Shown here piece after piece: positions 8,530 through 17,526 of a stretch of DNA of 41,656 nt (position 1 is the stretch's first letter; each line of letters starts with the position of its first letter). Below the pieces are notes generated by a model. That model saw only the letters and a program-made list of their open reading frames with translations. It had not been told where the DNA came from and did no database searches. This DNA is from Nitrososphaerota archaeon (lineage in GTDB: Archaea; Thermoproteota; Nitrososphaeria; Nitrososphaerales; JACPRH01). The DNA lies in contig JACPRH010000036.1 in the NCBI GenBank assembly GCA_016190055.1, positions 1 through 41,656 on the forward strand, written 5' to 3'. The translations under genes were made by a program, and so were the position numbers.

Positions 8530-9780
8530 CTACGGTTTCTTATGCGAGGCTTCAAGATAAGCGTCGAGGATCTTATGCGCTACCACCTGTTTCAGATCTA
8601 GAGCGATATCTATTGTGGCGCCGTCCTTCTTGACTAGGATCACTTGATTCTCATCGGCTCCGAACCCGGCGCCCTTAACCGCAACATTGTTCACCGCCAC
8701 CATGTCAGCTCCGCTTTCCTGGATCAAAACCTTGGCTTGCTCGATCATTTCAATGCGGTTCTTATCCCACTCAGCCTTGAAGGCTATTAAAAAGATGTTA
8801 GGCTGAAGATGTTTTATCTGCCCGATTACTTTCTCAGTTGCCTCCAACTTCAAGTCTAACGGCCGCTCAATCCTGCTCGATATCTTCGCTGAGCTGGGCT
8901 CTACAGGTCTGAAATCACTTGGCGCAGCTGCGGCAAGGAACAGATTAAACTCGGTTTCCTTCAACTGCTCAGCAACTGTATCAGCCATCTCGCGGGTTGT
9001 CTCAACCGGGATTATCTCAGCTGAAGCTGGAGGAGCAAGCGCCGAGGGTCCTGAAACAAGAGTCACGTTCGCTCCGCGCCGCAAAGCATCCTGAGCTAGC
9101 GCGAAACCCATCTTCCCCGAGCTCCTGTTCGTAATCAACCTCACCGGGTCAATCGGCTCATAAGTCGGCCCCGCCGTAACCATGATTCGGAGCCCCTCCA
9201 TATCCTTCGGGGTGAGACGTCGAATCACCGCCTCCACAATATCAGTGACAGAAGCCATCTTCGCCTTTCCCTCTGATACTAACGGGGACAGCGTCTCAAC
9301 TCCCAAGCCACGCAGCCGCTCAAGATTCGACTGGACAACAGGGTTAGCCCAGAGAGAGGTATGCATGCTGGGCGCCGCTATAATCGGGATGCCTGCACCG
9401 ATGGCGCAGGAAGCCAGCAGAGTAACCGGCGTATCAGAGACGCCTGAAGCGATTTTGCTGAGAGTATTAGCGCTAGCCGGCGCTATTAGAACAAGGCTCA
9501 GCCGCTCCGGCTCCTCTTCAGTGAGCCTAATGTGCTCCATCTTGCCGGTGATTACGGTGATCGGATCATTCTGTGTAGCCCACCGCATCAGCTCCGGCTG
9601 GATGAGGCTCTGAGCCCCATTCGATAATACAGAAACTACTTCGGCGCCGTGGCGGATTAGCTCCCGAGCAATCTCTGGCGCGTGGAAGGCTGCGACGCTT
9701 CCCGTTATGCAGAGCCCAATTCGTCGTCCTGCCAGCTCATCTCCGCGGCTTCCTTTGATGCCGGTGTAGGGCTCTGTCAT
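8530..9780 (-). CDS. coaBC: Bifunctional phosphopantothenoylcysteine decarboxylase / phosphopantothenate-cysteine ligase
   Basis: This 416-residue coenzyme A biosynthesis enzyme carries out two consecutive steps. The N-terminal CoaC half (about 15-185) is a flavoprotein domain with GLCITGSVAAFHAPE, APASANTLSKIASG and APSMHTSLWANP, the last containing the conserved P-x-M-x2-x-M/L-W region. The C-terminal CoaB half (about 195-410) has VTAGPTYEPIDPVRLITNRS, SGKMG, and the FLAAAAPSDF/PVEPSSAKI segment. The start is ATG 9780. The gene lies 18 bp downstream of the geranylgeranyl reductase gene, in an apparent two-gene operon. Confidence 0.94.
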   Translation of the reverse strand: MTEPYTGIKGSRGDELAGRRIGLCITGSVAAFHAPEIARELIRHGAEVVSVLSNGAQSLIQPELMRWATQNDPITVITGKMEHIRLTEEEPERLSLVLIAPASANTLSKIASGVSDTPVTLLASCAIGAGIPIIAAPSMHTSLWANPVVQSNLERLRGLGVETLSPLVSEGKAKMASVTDIVEAVIRRLTPKDMEGLRIMVTAGPTYEPIDPVRLITNRSSGKMGFALAQDALRRGANVTLVSGPSALAPPASAEIIPVETTREMADTVAEQLKETEFNLFLAAAAPSDFRPVEPSSAKISSRIERPLDLKLEATEKVIGQIKHLQPNIFLIAFKAEWDKNRIEMIEQAKVLIQESGADMVAVNNVAVKGAGFGADENQVILVKKDGATIDIALDLKQVVAHKILDAYLEASHKKP

Positions 9781-9798
9781 GGTTGGTTCACTAGTTAG

Positions 9799-10806
9799 TT
9801 AGGCTCCTAGCACGATCTTCATAATTTTCAGCATCCTAATCTCCATGCCGTACCGGTCTTCTCGCGTCCTCATGTAGCGGTAGATTGTCCAAAGCGATTT
9901 AGCGTGCAGCGGCAGCGAGAAGTTTCCGTCGATTTTTGATTTGATGAACCTGTAGACGAGATCGTAAACCTTGAAATGCTTCAGCACCTCCTCCCGATAT
10001 CTTGGAAGGTCTTGAAGGTTCTCAACCAGCAGTTCAGCACACTGTAAACTCGGGATAATTCCTTCTCCGAGCATCGGGTACACTGTGCCAATGCTTTCAC
10101 CCACCCCGACAATTTTCCCGTCGTAGAACGGTTGACAGAGACTGGGTGGAGTAATTCTTACTGGTCTACCATTCTTTTTGACGATTTCTCCGGGATACCG
10201 TTTAAGGAAGCTGTCAATCTCTTCATTGTGTTTATGGTTGTAGTCACCGGCTCCAATATGACAGGTTCCGTCGCCGAGAGGGAAGTACCAGAAGTATCCT
10301 GAGAGAGTGGGAAAGGTCTTGACGTAAAAATCGTCAAACGGCAGTTCCTTATACTTCACCCGGTACTGAACGCAGGGAATCAAGAGATCATCCTTGATCT
10401 TTGGGAGGAGCGGACGTATCAGACCGGTCGCATCAATCACCATGTCGTAATCCGGCGCCAAACTCTCCTTGGTAACGTACTGGCCGAAACGGACATCTTG
10501 ACCCTCAGCTAAATCGGTGATGAAGCGCTTCTTATCGAAACAGCAGAGACCCTTCAAACCGATCCTCACAGTACCACCGTTTACGTTCACCTGCATCTCT
10601 CGACCATTATGCACAACATAATTCTCGAAGTTCAGCCCGCAGTCCTTAGCGAACTTCGAGATTCCGCCTTTAGCGGTACCCCAAGCGCAGACGGCGTCAA
10701 AGCCATCCTTTGAAAGCCGGTCGAAGACAACAACTTCATTCTCTTTACCGAGTCTAGAGGCGAGGTAGGAGCCGGCGACCCCAAGCCCTACAATAGCTAT
10801 CTTCAA
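9799..10806 (-). CDS. Geranylgeranyl reductase-family FAD-dependent oxidoreductase
   Basis: A 335-residue flavoprotein with an N-terminal dinucleotide-binding motif, VGLGVAGSYLASRLG, and an acidic strand end at VFDR. It has the family's conserved segments DYDMVIDATG, YFWYFPLGDGTCHIGAG and VGVGESIGTVYPMLGEGI. Members saturate the double bonds of geranylgeranyl chains in archaeal membrane lipids or quinones. The substrate (lipid, or menaquinone side chain) cannot be told from sequence. The start is TTG 10806. It is divergent from the complex I operon across a 204-bp intergenic region and is followed by coaBC 18 bp later. Confidence 0.86.
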   Translation of the reverse strand: MKIAIVGLGVAGSYLASRLGKENEVVVFDRLSKDGFDAVCAWGTAKGGISKFAKDCGLNFENYVVHNGREMQVNVNGGTVRIGLKGLCCFDKKRFITDLAEGQDVRFGQYVTKESLAPDYDMVIDATGLIRPLLPKIKDDLLIPCVQYRVKYKELPFDDFYVKTFPTLSGYFWYFPLGDGTCHIGAGDYNHKHNEEIDSFLKRYPGEIVKKNGRPVRITPPSLCQPFYDGKIVGVGESIGTVYPMLGEGIIPSLQCAELLVENLQDLPRYREEVLKHFKVYDLVYRFIKSKIDGNFSLPLHAKSLWTIYRYMRTREDRYGMEIRMLKIMKIVLGA

Positions 10807-10978
10807 CTGTCAGATGCACCTTTCCTAGCGAGTAATCGGGTACGATGAGCTCGGCTGAGGCGTAATAAGCTTTTCAACTACGGGAAGACAGAAAATGTAC
10901 AGATGGAGACACTGGAATTTTCCGAAGATATGTTTAGCAAATTATTATATGTGCTATGTCTACAATTGTATAGTAAAG

Positions 10979-10987
10979 CTAAATAAC
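10979..10987 (+). promoter_or_regulatory. Probable TATA box of the complex I operon
   Basis: The A/T-rich CTAAATAAC lies 24-32 bp before TTG 11011, the spacing for a leaderless nuoA transcript. A second A/T block, ATTATTATATG at about 10941-10951, could be an alternative promoter. There is no clear Shine-Dalgarno sequence in front of nuoA. Confidence 0.4.
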
Positions 10988-11010
10988 AAACTATACTGCA
11001 TCCGGATGGG

Positions 11011-11370
11011 TTGAGTAGCGACTTCCTTCCCCTGATCGCCCTTGCAGGGTTCGGAGCCGTCGCCGCAGTGTTAACACTGATAATCCCGGCTGTACTTGCT
11101 CCTAGCAAACGGCATCCCGTAAAGGCGGAGCCCTTCGAATGTGGTCAGGTTCCTACCGGCAAAGGTCGTCTGAGTTTCATGATGCAGTACTACTCTTATC
11201 TGTTGATGTTCGTTGTTTTTGACGTTATGTCAATGTTCATCTTCGCTTGGGGTGCAACATACTTCGCGACAGGTATTCAAGGAGCATTGATAATCACGCT
11301 CTTTTTAGCTACTCTCTTTGTTCCAATGGGTTATGCACTGTATCTCGCGGGGAAGAGAGAGTTATGGTAG
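11011..11370 (+). CDS. nuoA: Complex I subunit NuoA
   Basis: Small membrane subunit with 119 residues and three transmembrane helices. Between helices 1 and 2 lies the loop with the conserved YSPLK-like/ECG region, here PVKAEPFECGQVPTGKGR, whose Cys faces the quinone cavity in known complexes. The second helix has the acidic YSYLLMFVVFDVMSMF. TTG 11011 is the start because the upstream ATG runs into TGA at once. This is the first gene of the operon. It overlaps nuoB by 7 bp, which suggests translational coupling. Confidence 0.93.
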   Translation: MSSDFLPLIALAGFGAVAAVLTLIIPAVLAPSKRHPVKAEPFECGQVPTGKGRLSFMMQYYSYLLMFVVFDVMSMFIFAWGATYFATGIQGALIITLFLATLFVPMGYALYLAGKRELW

Positions 11371-11867
11371 GCGACGCAGAACCCGGTGTCTTAGTCGGGA
11401 AGCTGAAAGATATTCTTCAGTACTCCGTGAAGGATCCGCTGAAGTACGTTATCAATTGGGGTCGCATCTACTCTCTGTGGCCGGTGCACCTCGAAACCGC
11501 CTGCTGCAGTGTTGAATGGGGCGCAGTCTCAGGCCCCAGGTTTGATATTGAACGATGGGGAATGCTAGGCGCCTTCGGCTCCTTGAGACAGTGTGATGTT
11601 CTCATTATCCTCGGAACAATTAACCGGAAAATGGCTCCGCGAGTCAGAATGATTTATGACCAGATGCCCGAGCCAAAATACGTGATTGCGATCGGCGCAT
11701 GTGCATGTAGCGGAGGATTATACTTTGACTCTTACAGCGTCCTTCCTGGAGTCGACACTATTCTACCAGTCGATATCTACGTCACCGGTTGCCCGCCACG
11801 GCCAGAACAGTTCATACAGGGTCTAGTGATGCTGCAGAACAAGATACTATCATCGAACATTAGGTGA
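11364..11867 (+). CDS. nuoB: Complex I subunit NuoB (N2 iron-sulfur cluster)
   Basis: This 167-residue peripheral-arm subunit holds the terminal [4Fe-4S] cluster N2 that passes electrons to quinone. All four ligands are present: the adjacent Cys pair in ETACCSVEW, Cys in GACACSGG, and Cys in VTGCPPRPE. The open frame extends upstream to 11247, but ATG 11364, giving MVGDAEPGVL, is chosen since it overlaps the nuoA stop by 7 bp and gives the usual length. It ends in a 4-bp overlap with the GTG start of nuoC. Confidence 0.95.
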   Translation: MVGDAEPGVLVGKLKDILQYSVKDPLKYVINWGRIYSLWPVHLETACCSVEWGAVSGPRFDIERWGMLGAFGSLRQCDVLIILGTINRKMAPRVRMIYDQMPEPKYVIAIGACACSGGLYFDSYSVLPGVDTILPVDIYVTGCPPRPEQFIQGLVMLQNKILSSNIR

Positions 11868-12376
11868 AATTAGCATTGACAGAAACCCCGAAAGTAGAGC
11901 CGAAGCTACCCGAACGAGGAAAGAAAATCGCTGAGGATATCACAGCAAAGTTCGGTGGAGACCTAGTATCAATAGATGTCAAGCTTAGACGAATCAAGAT
12001 GAAGGTCAAGGCGAACCGAATTATGGATGCGGCCAGCTACCTCAACGATAACTTTGGCTACGACCATGTAATCTCAGTCTCAGGTGTCGACTACCTCAAG
12101 GATAACGAGATGGAGGTCGTATACCACGCAGCAACATACGGTAACGCTGAGCTTAGCGATCTTGTAATCGCGCTCGCCGCCCGACTGCCCCGAGACAACC
12201 CGAAGACACCCAGCCTAATCGCCGTCTGGCCAAGCGCCGAATACGCTGAGCGGGAGACATTTGAGATGGTCGGTATAGTGTTTGAAGGTCACCCTAAGAT
12301 GGAGCGGCTAATCCTGCCGGAGGATTGGCATGAAATACCGCCACTAAGAAAGGACTACAGGAACCCCGGGAGATAA
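11864..12376 (+). CDS. nuoC: Complex I subunit NuoC
   Basis: A 170-residue peripheral-arm subunit corresponding to the 30-kDa subunit. The signature lies at the C-terminus: WPSAEYAERETFEMVGIVFE, then GHPKMERLILPEDW and PLRKDY. NuoC is separate from NuoD here, unlike the fused NuoCD of enterobacteria. The GTG start overlaps the nuoB stop codon by 4 bp. The first 25 residues are a variable, Pro/Glu-rich leader. Confidence 0.93.
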   Translation: MKLALTETPKVEPKLPERGKKIAEDITAKFGGDLVSIDVKLRRIKMKVKANRIMDAASYLNDNFGYDHVISVSGVDYLKDNEMEVVYHAATYGNAELSDLVIALAARLPRDNPKTPSLIAVWPSAEYAERETFEMVGIVFEGHPKMERLILPEDWHEIPPLRKDYRNPGR

Positions 12377-12390
12377 GTGAGTGAGCAGGT

Positions 12391-13476
12391 TTGTCGACAT
12401 TAACAATCAGCGTAGGTCCTCAGCATCCAGGTTCCGGTCACTTCAGACTGATCGTGACGCTGGACGGAGACCGCATCGTAGATGCTATACCTGATCCTGG
12501 ATACGTGCACAGGGGTGAGGAGAAACTAGCAGAGTATCGGAACTACATCCAGAACATTCCGCATTTCGAGCGGATGGGCCTGCATGATGCAAACAACATG
12601 ATGTTTGCCTACGTCAACGCCGTCGAGCACCTGATGGATCTGAAGGTTCCCGAGCGTGCTGATTACATCCGAGTCATAATGGCTGAGCTGAACCGATTAA
12701 TTGCCCACCTCTACTACACCGCGATAACCGGCATCTTCGTGGGTCACTCGACAATGTTCATGTGGCCGGTAGGCGATCGTGAACTCTTCATCGATCTAGC
12801 GCAGATGATCGCCGGCCAACGGGTGAGCTACGCATTCATCCTTCCCGGCGGCGTAAGGAACGACATGCCGGAGGAAGTGAAGAAGAAGGCCGAGAAGGCA
12901 TGCGATTACTTTGAGAAGCGGCTAGTTGAGTATGACAAGCTCTTAATGAATAACCCACTGTTCGAGCGAAGAGCCAAAGGGGTCGGCATCCTGACTAAGC
13001 AGGACGCAATTAGACTTGGAGTCGTGGGACCAGCGCTACGCGCCTCTGGTGTAAAGTTTGACGTAAGACGGAATGATCCTTACTCAGTTTATGATCGTTT
13101 AGATTTCGATATCCCTGTCTCAAATGACGGTGACACTTGGGCTCGAGTGTGGGTTCATATGGAGGAGATGAAGCAGAGCATGCGGATAATTAGACAGGCG
13201 TTGAAGCAGATACCGACTGGGCCGGTAAAGGTGAACCTGCGAGGCCAAGTTCGAGTACCTCCTGGTGAGTCGTTCGGCAGAGCTGAAGCGTCCAGGGGCG
13301 AGATATCCTACTACTTAGTCAGCGACGGCGGACGCTTTCCATATCGGCTGCGAGTAATAACACCATCTTTCAGAAACATGATCGCGATGCCGTACGTGTT
13401 GAAGGGGATGGTGCTGGCGGATATGCCGCCTTCTTACTGGAGCTTAGACTATTGGCCCGTGGAGGCGGATCGTTAG
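12391..13476 (+). CDS. nuoD: Complex I subunit NuoD (49-kDa type)
   Basis: This 361-residue subunit forms the quinone pocket with NuoB and NuoH. Recognisable blocks are VGPQHPGSGHFRLIVTLDGD, PGYVHRGEEKLAE, ERADYIRVIMAELNRLIAHL and the C-terminal RGEISYYLVSDGG with PYRLRVITPSF. The stretch after the first histidine motif, NIPHFERMGLHDANNM, departs from the well-known RMDYLHSF-type stretch: the Tyr that hydrogen-bonds the quinone head group in Thermus complex I is Leu here. The NiFe-hydrogenase type Cys ligands are absent, as expected for complex I. The start is TTG 12391 and the stop abuts nuoH ATG directly. Confidence 0.94.
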   Translation: MSTLTISVGPQHPGSGHFRLIVTLDGDRIVDAIPDPGYVHRGEEKLAEYRNYIQNIPHFERMGLHDANNMMFAYVNAVEHLMDLKVPERADYIRVIMAELNRLIAHLYYTAITGIFVGHSTMFMWPVGDRELFIDLAQMIAGQRVSYAFILPGGVRNDMPEEVKKKAEKACDYFEKRLVEYDKLLMNNPLFERRAKGVGILTKQDAIRLGVVGPALRASGVKFDVRRNDPYSVYDRLDFDIPVSNDGDTWARVWVHMEEMKQSMRIIRQALKQIPTGPVKVNLRGQVRVPPGESFGRAEASRGEISYYLVSDGGRFPYRLRVITPSFRNMIAMPYVLKGMVLADMPPSYWSLDYWPVEADR

Positions 13477-14676
13477 ATGTCTCAGATCCGAACGTTCAAC
13501 GACTTTTTGAAGAGAATCGCAATTGTTGTCGGCGCACTTGTTGTCATCCTAGCCGTTATCTTCGGCATCCTAGTTTTTACTGTGCCGCAGGTTAAGGCAT
13601 TCAACAACCTGCTTTTGGCCTCTTTCAGCAACCCGCGTTTGATGCTGGACTTTCTAGACCGACACGGAGTCGGCTTCAACTCTCTACTCTTCCGGGTCGT
13701 AGTCTTCCCCGGCTTCACCTGGGCCGCATTAATTGCGGCAGAAGTCATCTGGTTCGAGCGGAAGTTCCTAGCGAAGATGCAGGTCCGAGTTGGGCCACTT
13801 TACGCAGGCAAAATCGCAGGGCTTCTGCAACCGATCGCGGATGTGATTAAGCTCCTCTTCAAAGAAATGATTTCACCCGCTCGCTCTGACAAACTCATCT
13901 ACTACTCTGTCCCTGTTCTGCTAATGGCTATCGGCTCAGCCCTTCTCGCCATTATACCGGTCAGCGAAGCGTGGCTGATTATGCGGTCAGACGTCAGTGT
14001 GCTGGCTATCTTCGCAGTCGCCGGGTTCGGGCCACTGGTTGTCCTGCTGGCGGGTTGGGCGAGTAACAGCAAGTACCCGTTCATCGGGGGGCTCAGAGGG
14101 CTTCACCAGTTGGTTGCGTTTGAAATCCCGATGTTGGTCTCGGTTCTAGGCATTGTGCTTGCCGCAGGAACGCTTGACATGGTCAATGTTGTGCAGGCCC
14201 AATCAAGCGTTTGGTTTGTTGTTTTGATGCCTCTCGGCGCGATCGCGTTCTTCTGCTGTATGCTTGCTGAGCTTGAGCGTCTCCCATTCGATATGCCGGA
14301 GGCGGAGTCTGAGATTGTAGTAGGCTACATGACTGAGTACAGCAGCATGGCGTTTGGGAACTTACAGGGGTTAGCAGCTTACATCCGGTTTTACGCGATG
14401 GCAGGCATCTTCACAACTCTCTTCCTCGGGGGTTGGCATGGTCCTCAAATTCTCCCTGCGGGCTTCGAGATTGCGCAGCAGGTAGAGTGGTTCACGATTA
14501 AGACACTGGCGGTGATGGTGTTAGTCATAATTCTAAGAGGGGTTGCTCCGCGCTACCGTATGGATCTTCTCCTAAGGATGGGTTGGGCAAGGCTGCTTGT
14601 ACTCGCCTTCGTCAACCTCTTTCTGGTGCTCCTCATAATCCAGATGGGATGGTTCCCAATTAAGGTGGGTGTGTAG
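13477..14676 (+). CDS. nuoH: Complex I subunit NuoH
   Basis: A 399-residue membrane subunit with about nine helices that connects the quinone cavity to the proton channels. Diagnostic pieces are ERKFLAKMQVRVGPLYAGK, GLLQPIADVIKLLFKE, the loop LERLPFDMPEAESEIVVGYM with its cluster of acidic residues, and TEYSSMAFG. The N-terminus is about 60 residues longer than in many bacteria and holds an extra hydrophobic helix (about 13-35). ATG 13477 follows the nuoD stop without a gap. Confidence 0.95.
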   Translation: MSQIRTFNDFLKRIAIVVGALVVILAVIFGILVFTVPQVKAFNNLLLASFSNPRLMLDFLDRHGVGFNSLLFRVVVFPGFTWAALIAAEVIWFERKFLAKMQVRVGPLYAGKIAGLLQPIADVIKLLFKEMISPARSDKLIYYSVPVLLMAIGSALLAIIPVSEAWLIMRSDVSVLAIFAVAGFGPLVVLLAGWASNSKYPFIGGLRGLHQLVAFEIPMLVSVLGIVLAAGTLDMVNVVQAQSSVWFVVLMPLGAIAFFCCMLAELERLPFDMPEAESEIVVGYMTEYSSMAFGNLQGLAAYIRFYAMAGIFTTLFLGGWHGPQILPAGFEIAQQVEWFTIKTLAVMVLVIILRGVAPRYRMDLLLRMGWARLLVLAFVNLFLVLLIIQMGWFPIKVGV

Positions 14677-14684
14677 ATAGTAGA

Positions 14685-15191
14685 ATGAGTTTCGTCAACA
14701 AGGTACTGGTCGCGATCGGCTCAGGCCTAAAGCATGTTTTCCTAGTGAAACGGTTTACGCTCAGATATCCTCAGCAGAGATCCGTGCTCTACGGGGACGG
14801 TTACAAGTATGATCCGAAAGAAGGCGTCGGAATTGCCGGCTACCGGGGACGACACATCCTATTCACAGACAAGTGCACCGGCTGCAGCCTTTGCTTCATA
14901 ATGTGTCAAGGCATCTCAACAGCAATTGAGATGATCCACCTAGAGAATATCCAGGTACCGGTTAACAAAAAGTCGAACTTCCCACAGATAGATTACACTA
15001 AATGCGTCTACTGCGGCTTCTGCGTCGACGCCTGCCCATTCTACGCGCTAGTTGAGTCAAACGAGTATGAAATAGACGCCTACGACCGGGAGAGCCTCAT
15101 CTTCACTCCAGAGCAGCTGGCAATCCCGCCTAAGACCCCGAAGGGAACATACGATATCGAGTACGAAGGAGGCGCACATCATCGTGCCTGA
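14685..15191 (+). CDS. nuoI: Complex I subunit NuoI (two [4Fe-4S] ferredoxin-like)
   Basis: A 168-residue peripheral subunit carrying clusters N6a and N6b. Two cluster motifs are visible: CTGCSLCFIMCQG and CVYCGFCVDACP. In the first, the Pro that normally follows the last Cys is replaced by Gln. In complex I forms without NuoEFG, this subunit is the likely docking site for the electron donor, for example ferredoxin. ATG 14685 lies 8 bp after nuoH, and the 3' end overlaps nuoJ by 8 bp. Confidence 0.94.
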   Translation: MSFVNKVLVAIGSGLKHVFLVKRFTLRYPQQRSVLYGDGYKYDPKEGVGIAGYRGRHILFTDKCTGCSLCFIMCQGISTAIEMIHLENIQVPVNKKSNFPQIDYTKCVYCGFCVDACPFYALVESNEYEIDAYDRESLIFTPEQLAIPPKTPKGTYDIEYEGGAHHRA

Positions 15192-15675
15192 ACTGGCCTT
15201 CGTCGCTCTGACTGTTCTAGCGGTCACTACCGCTATCTTCGCCCTAGAGTCTAAGGAAGTAGTGTACGGAGCCATTTCACTCGCCATTATGCTGCTTTCG
15301 ATGGCCGGCTTCTTCATTCTTCTTGACGCGCCTTTCGTAGCAATGTTCCAGGTTATCGTCTACGTTGGCGCAGTTGCGGTCCTGATCATCTTCACAGTGA
15401 TGCTGGTGAGGGAGGAAAAGTGGTTGAAGGTGGAGTCTGGCATGCTTCAAAGAATCGGAGTCATAGGTGGTTTAGCTGTAGGTGTTGCCTTTGGCCTGCT
15501 GATGTTGAACACGACCCTAGGCTCAGTGATCGCGTCAGGTGAGGCTGCTTCCTATGCCCAGATTGGTATAGTGATGATTAATGATTATGGAGCGGCGCTT
15601 GAAGTGTTGGCGCTTCTACTAGCTGCTTCGCTCATCGGAGCGCTGATGCTGGCGCGGGTTGACGGGGAGGAGTAG
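15184..15675 (+). CDS. nuoJ: Complex I subunit NuoJ
   Basis: A 163-residue membrane subunit with five hydrophobic helices. The family signature is KEVVYGAISLAIMLLSMAGF and the third helix VAMFQVIVYVGAVAVLIIF, which carries the pi-bulge region important for coupling. GTG 15184 overlaps the end of nuoI by 8 bp. Six bases separate it from nuoK. Confidence 0.92.
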   Translation: MPELAFVALTVLAVTTAIFALESKEVVYGAISLAIMLLSMAGFFILLDAPFVAMFQVIVYVGAVAVLIIFTVMLVREEKWLKVESGMLQRIGVIGGLAVGVAFGLLMLNTTLGSVIASGEAASYAQIGIVMINDYGAALEVLALLLAASLIGALMLARVDGEE

Positions 15676-15681
15676 AAAGAA

Positions 15682-15990
15682 ATGGAGTCGTTGCTTCAAT
15701 ACCTGATGATTTCAGTTGCGCTCTTCGCAATCGGTGTCTACGGACTGGTCTCAAAGCGGAACGCCATTCGGCTGCTTTTCTCAGTTGAGATACTTGCTAA
15801 CGCTGGTGTTCTAAACCTCGTGGTCTTCTCCCGTTTCCTGCCGGCGACCAATGTAATAGGACAGGTCTTCGCACTATTCGGGATTGCTTTGCTGGCGGCT
15901 GAAGCGGCTGTAGGATTAGCTCTGATACTTGTAGCGTACCGCATCCGTGAAGACATAGACGTGCTCGAAATGAGGGAGCTGAAGGAGTAA
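15682..15990 (+). CDS. nuoK: Complex I subunit NuoK (MrpC-like)
   Basis: A 102-residue protein with three transmembrane helices. It begins LLQYLMISVALFAIGVYGL and has RNAIRLLFSVEILANAGVLN, with the conserved Glu in the second helix, and a second conserved Glu in LLAAEAAVGLALILVAYR. Both acidic residues belong to the proton path of this subunit. ATG 15682 is preceded by an AAGAA purine tract. Confidence 0.93.
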   Translation: MESLLQYLMISVALFAIGVYGLVSKRNAIRLLFSVEILANAGVLNLVVFSRFLPATNVIGQVFALFGIALLAAEAAVGLALILVAYRIREDIDVLEMRELKE

Positions 15991-15999
15991 GGAAGCATT

Positions 16000-17523
16000 A
16001 TGCAGCCAATACTAATTCAAGCAGTCTTCCTACCGATAATACTGTCACCTGTAGTTTATGTGCTGGGGAGAAAAATCGGTGCCCGTGCAGGCTGGTTCGC
16101 CTTCGCGGCGCTTCTTTACTCAACCCTGCTGATCCTCTTAGCAGCAGGCTCCAGCCCAGACTATCTTGAAAATTACGACTGGCAGCCTATAGGAACTTTC
16201 GGCCTTCGCCTTGACGGGTTAAGCGTTCCTTTCGCCGCCACGATATACATCCTCTCCACAGTCTTGGCGGTCTATTCGATTCCGTACATGACTCACAGGA
16301 TCGAGGAGGAGGTTGAGGAGATCCAAGATAAGGCGGAGCGGCACCGCTTGTTCAACCATAAGATTGGTCTCTACTTCACTTACTACCTCGCCTACGCGGC
16401 GGGAATGCTGGGAACGGTTCTAGCCACCAACTTGATCCAGTTCTACATCTTCTTCGAACTGATGCTTATCCCATCCTTCTTCCTGATAGCGCAGTTCGGC
16501 TACGGTGACAGAGTCAAGATCTCGCTGATGTACTTCCTCTGGACACACGTCGGTGCACTCTTGCTATTAGCTGGTCTCTTGGCGCTGGGCTTCCTGTCCG
16601 GCCACTTTGATATGTCGCTGATCAACACCGCCTCAATGAATCAGTCTGTGCTGATCTGGATTGCGGTTGCAATCACAGTCGGGCTCTTCGTTAAGCTCGC
16701 CGCGTTCGGTCTCCACATCTGGCTGCCCTACGCTCACGCTGAAGCTCCAACCCCAATATCGGCGCTGCTCTCCCCAGCGATGATCGGCATCGGAGGATAC
16801 GCGGTAATCCGGCTTCTCCTCTTTCTGCTGCCAGCCCAGTACGAGATTATCACCTTCGCTACGAGTATCTGGGGACTGATCACGATAATTTACGGCGGAT
16901 TAATGGCGTTGAACCAAGATGATATCAAGCGTTTCCTCGCCTACTCCAGTGTCAGCCAGATGGGCTACATCATCTTCGGCATTTCATCCGCCTACTATGT
17001 CGGAGTTTCAGGCTCCGTCTTCCAATATGTGAGTCACGGCACCGGAAAGGCCCTGCTCTTCATGGCCGCCGGCTCCATAATCATGCAGACTCATGGCATT
17101 AGAAGCATAAGCAATCTCGGCGGGCTTAGCCGACGCCTACCGATAACCGCAATAGCCGCAATGGTAGGGTTCCTCGCGATCATCGGGGTTCCTCCGATGA
17201 ACGGCTTCCAATCTGAGTGGATGCTCTTCTACGGCTCCTTCGCCGGCGCCCTCAAAACAGGCTCCACTGCAAAGCTGTTCATCACAGCCGCCGCACTCGT
17301 TGCTACAGCCTTGACCGCAGGCTATACTCTGGTAATGATGAAGCGGGTTTTCTACGGCGAAACACCTGAGCACCTCCAGCATGTGAAGGAGGCTGGGCTA
17401 ACTGTCACCATCCCGCTGCTCGCTCTTGCCTTCATAACGATACTGTTGGGCATATACCCAGGCTTAGTTACAGAGAGGTTGCTGCCAGTAATTGCGAGTG
17501 TTCTAGGAGGAGGTGCTAGCTAG
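16000..17523 (+). CDS. nuoM: First NuoM-type antiporter-like subunit of complex I
   Basis: A 507-residue MrpD/NuoM-family proton-translocating subunit with about 14 helices. The channel residues are intact: Glu in YIFFELMLIPSFF and Lys in FVKLAAFGLHIWLP, followed by YAHAEAPTPISALL. It resembles NuoM more than NuoL or NuoN by length and by this motif. Its place between nuoK and nuoL, with another nuoM after nuoL, gives the complex four antiporter-like subunits instead of three. A charged, Glu-rich loop (HRIEEEVEEIQDKAERHR) after the third helix is unusual. Start ATG 16000. Confidence 0.9.
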   Translation: MQPILIQAVFLPIILSPVVYVLGRKIGARAGWFAFAALLYSTLLILLAAGSSPDYLENYDWQPIGTFGLRLDGLSVPFAATIYILSTVLAVYSIPYMTHRIEEEVEEIQDKAERHRLFNHKIGLYFTYYLAYAAGMLGTVLATNLIQFYIFFELMLIPSFFLIAQFGYGDRVKISLMYFLWTHVGALLLLAGLLALGFLSGHFDMSLINTASMNQSVLIWIAVAITVGLFVKLAAFGLHIWLPYAHAEAPTPISALLSPAMIGIGGYAVIRLLLFLLPAQYEIITFATSIWGLITIIYGGLMALNQDDIKRFLAYSSVSQMGYIIFGISSAYYVGVSGSVFQYVSHGTGKALLFMAAGSIIMQTHGIRSISNLGGLSRRLPITAIAAMVGFLAIIGVPPMNGFQSEWMLFYGSFAGALKTGSTAKLFITAAALVATALTAGYTLVMMKRVFYGETPEHLQHVKEAGLTVTIPLLALAFITILLGIYPGLVTERLLPVIASVLGGGAS

Positions 17524-17526
17524 AAG

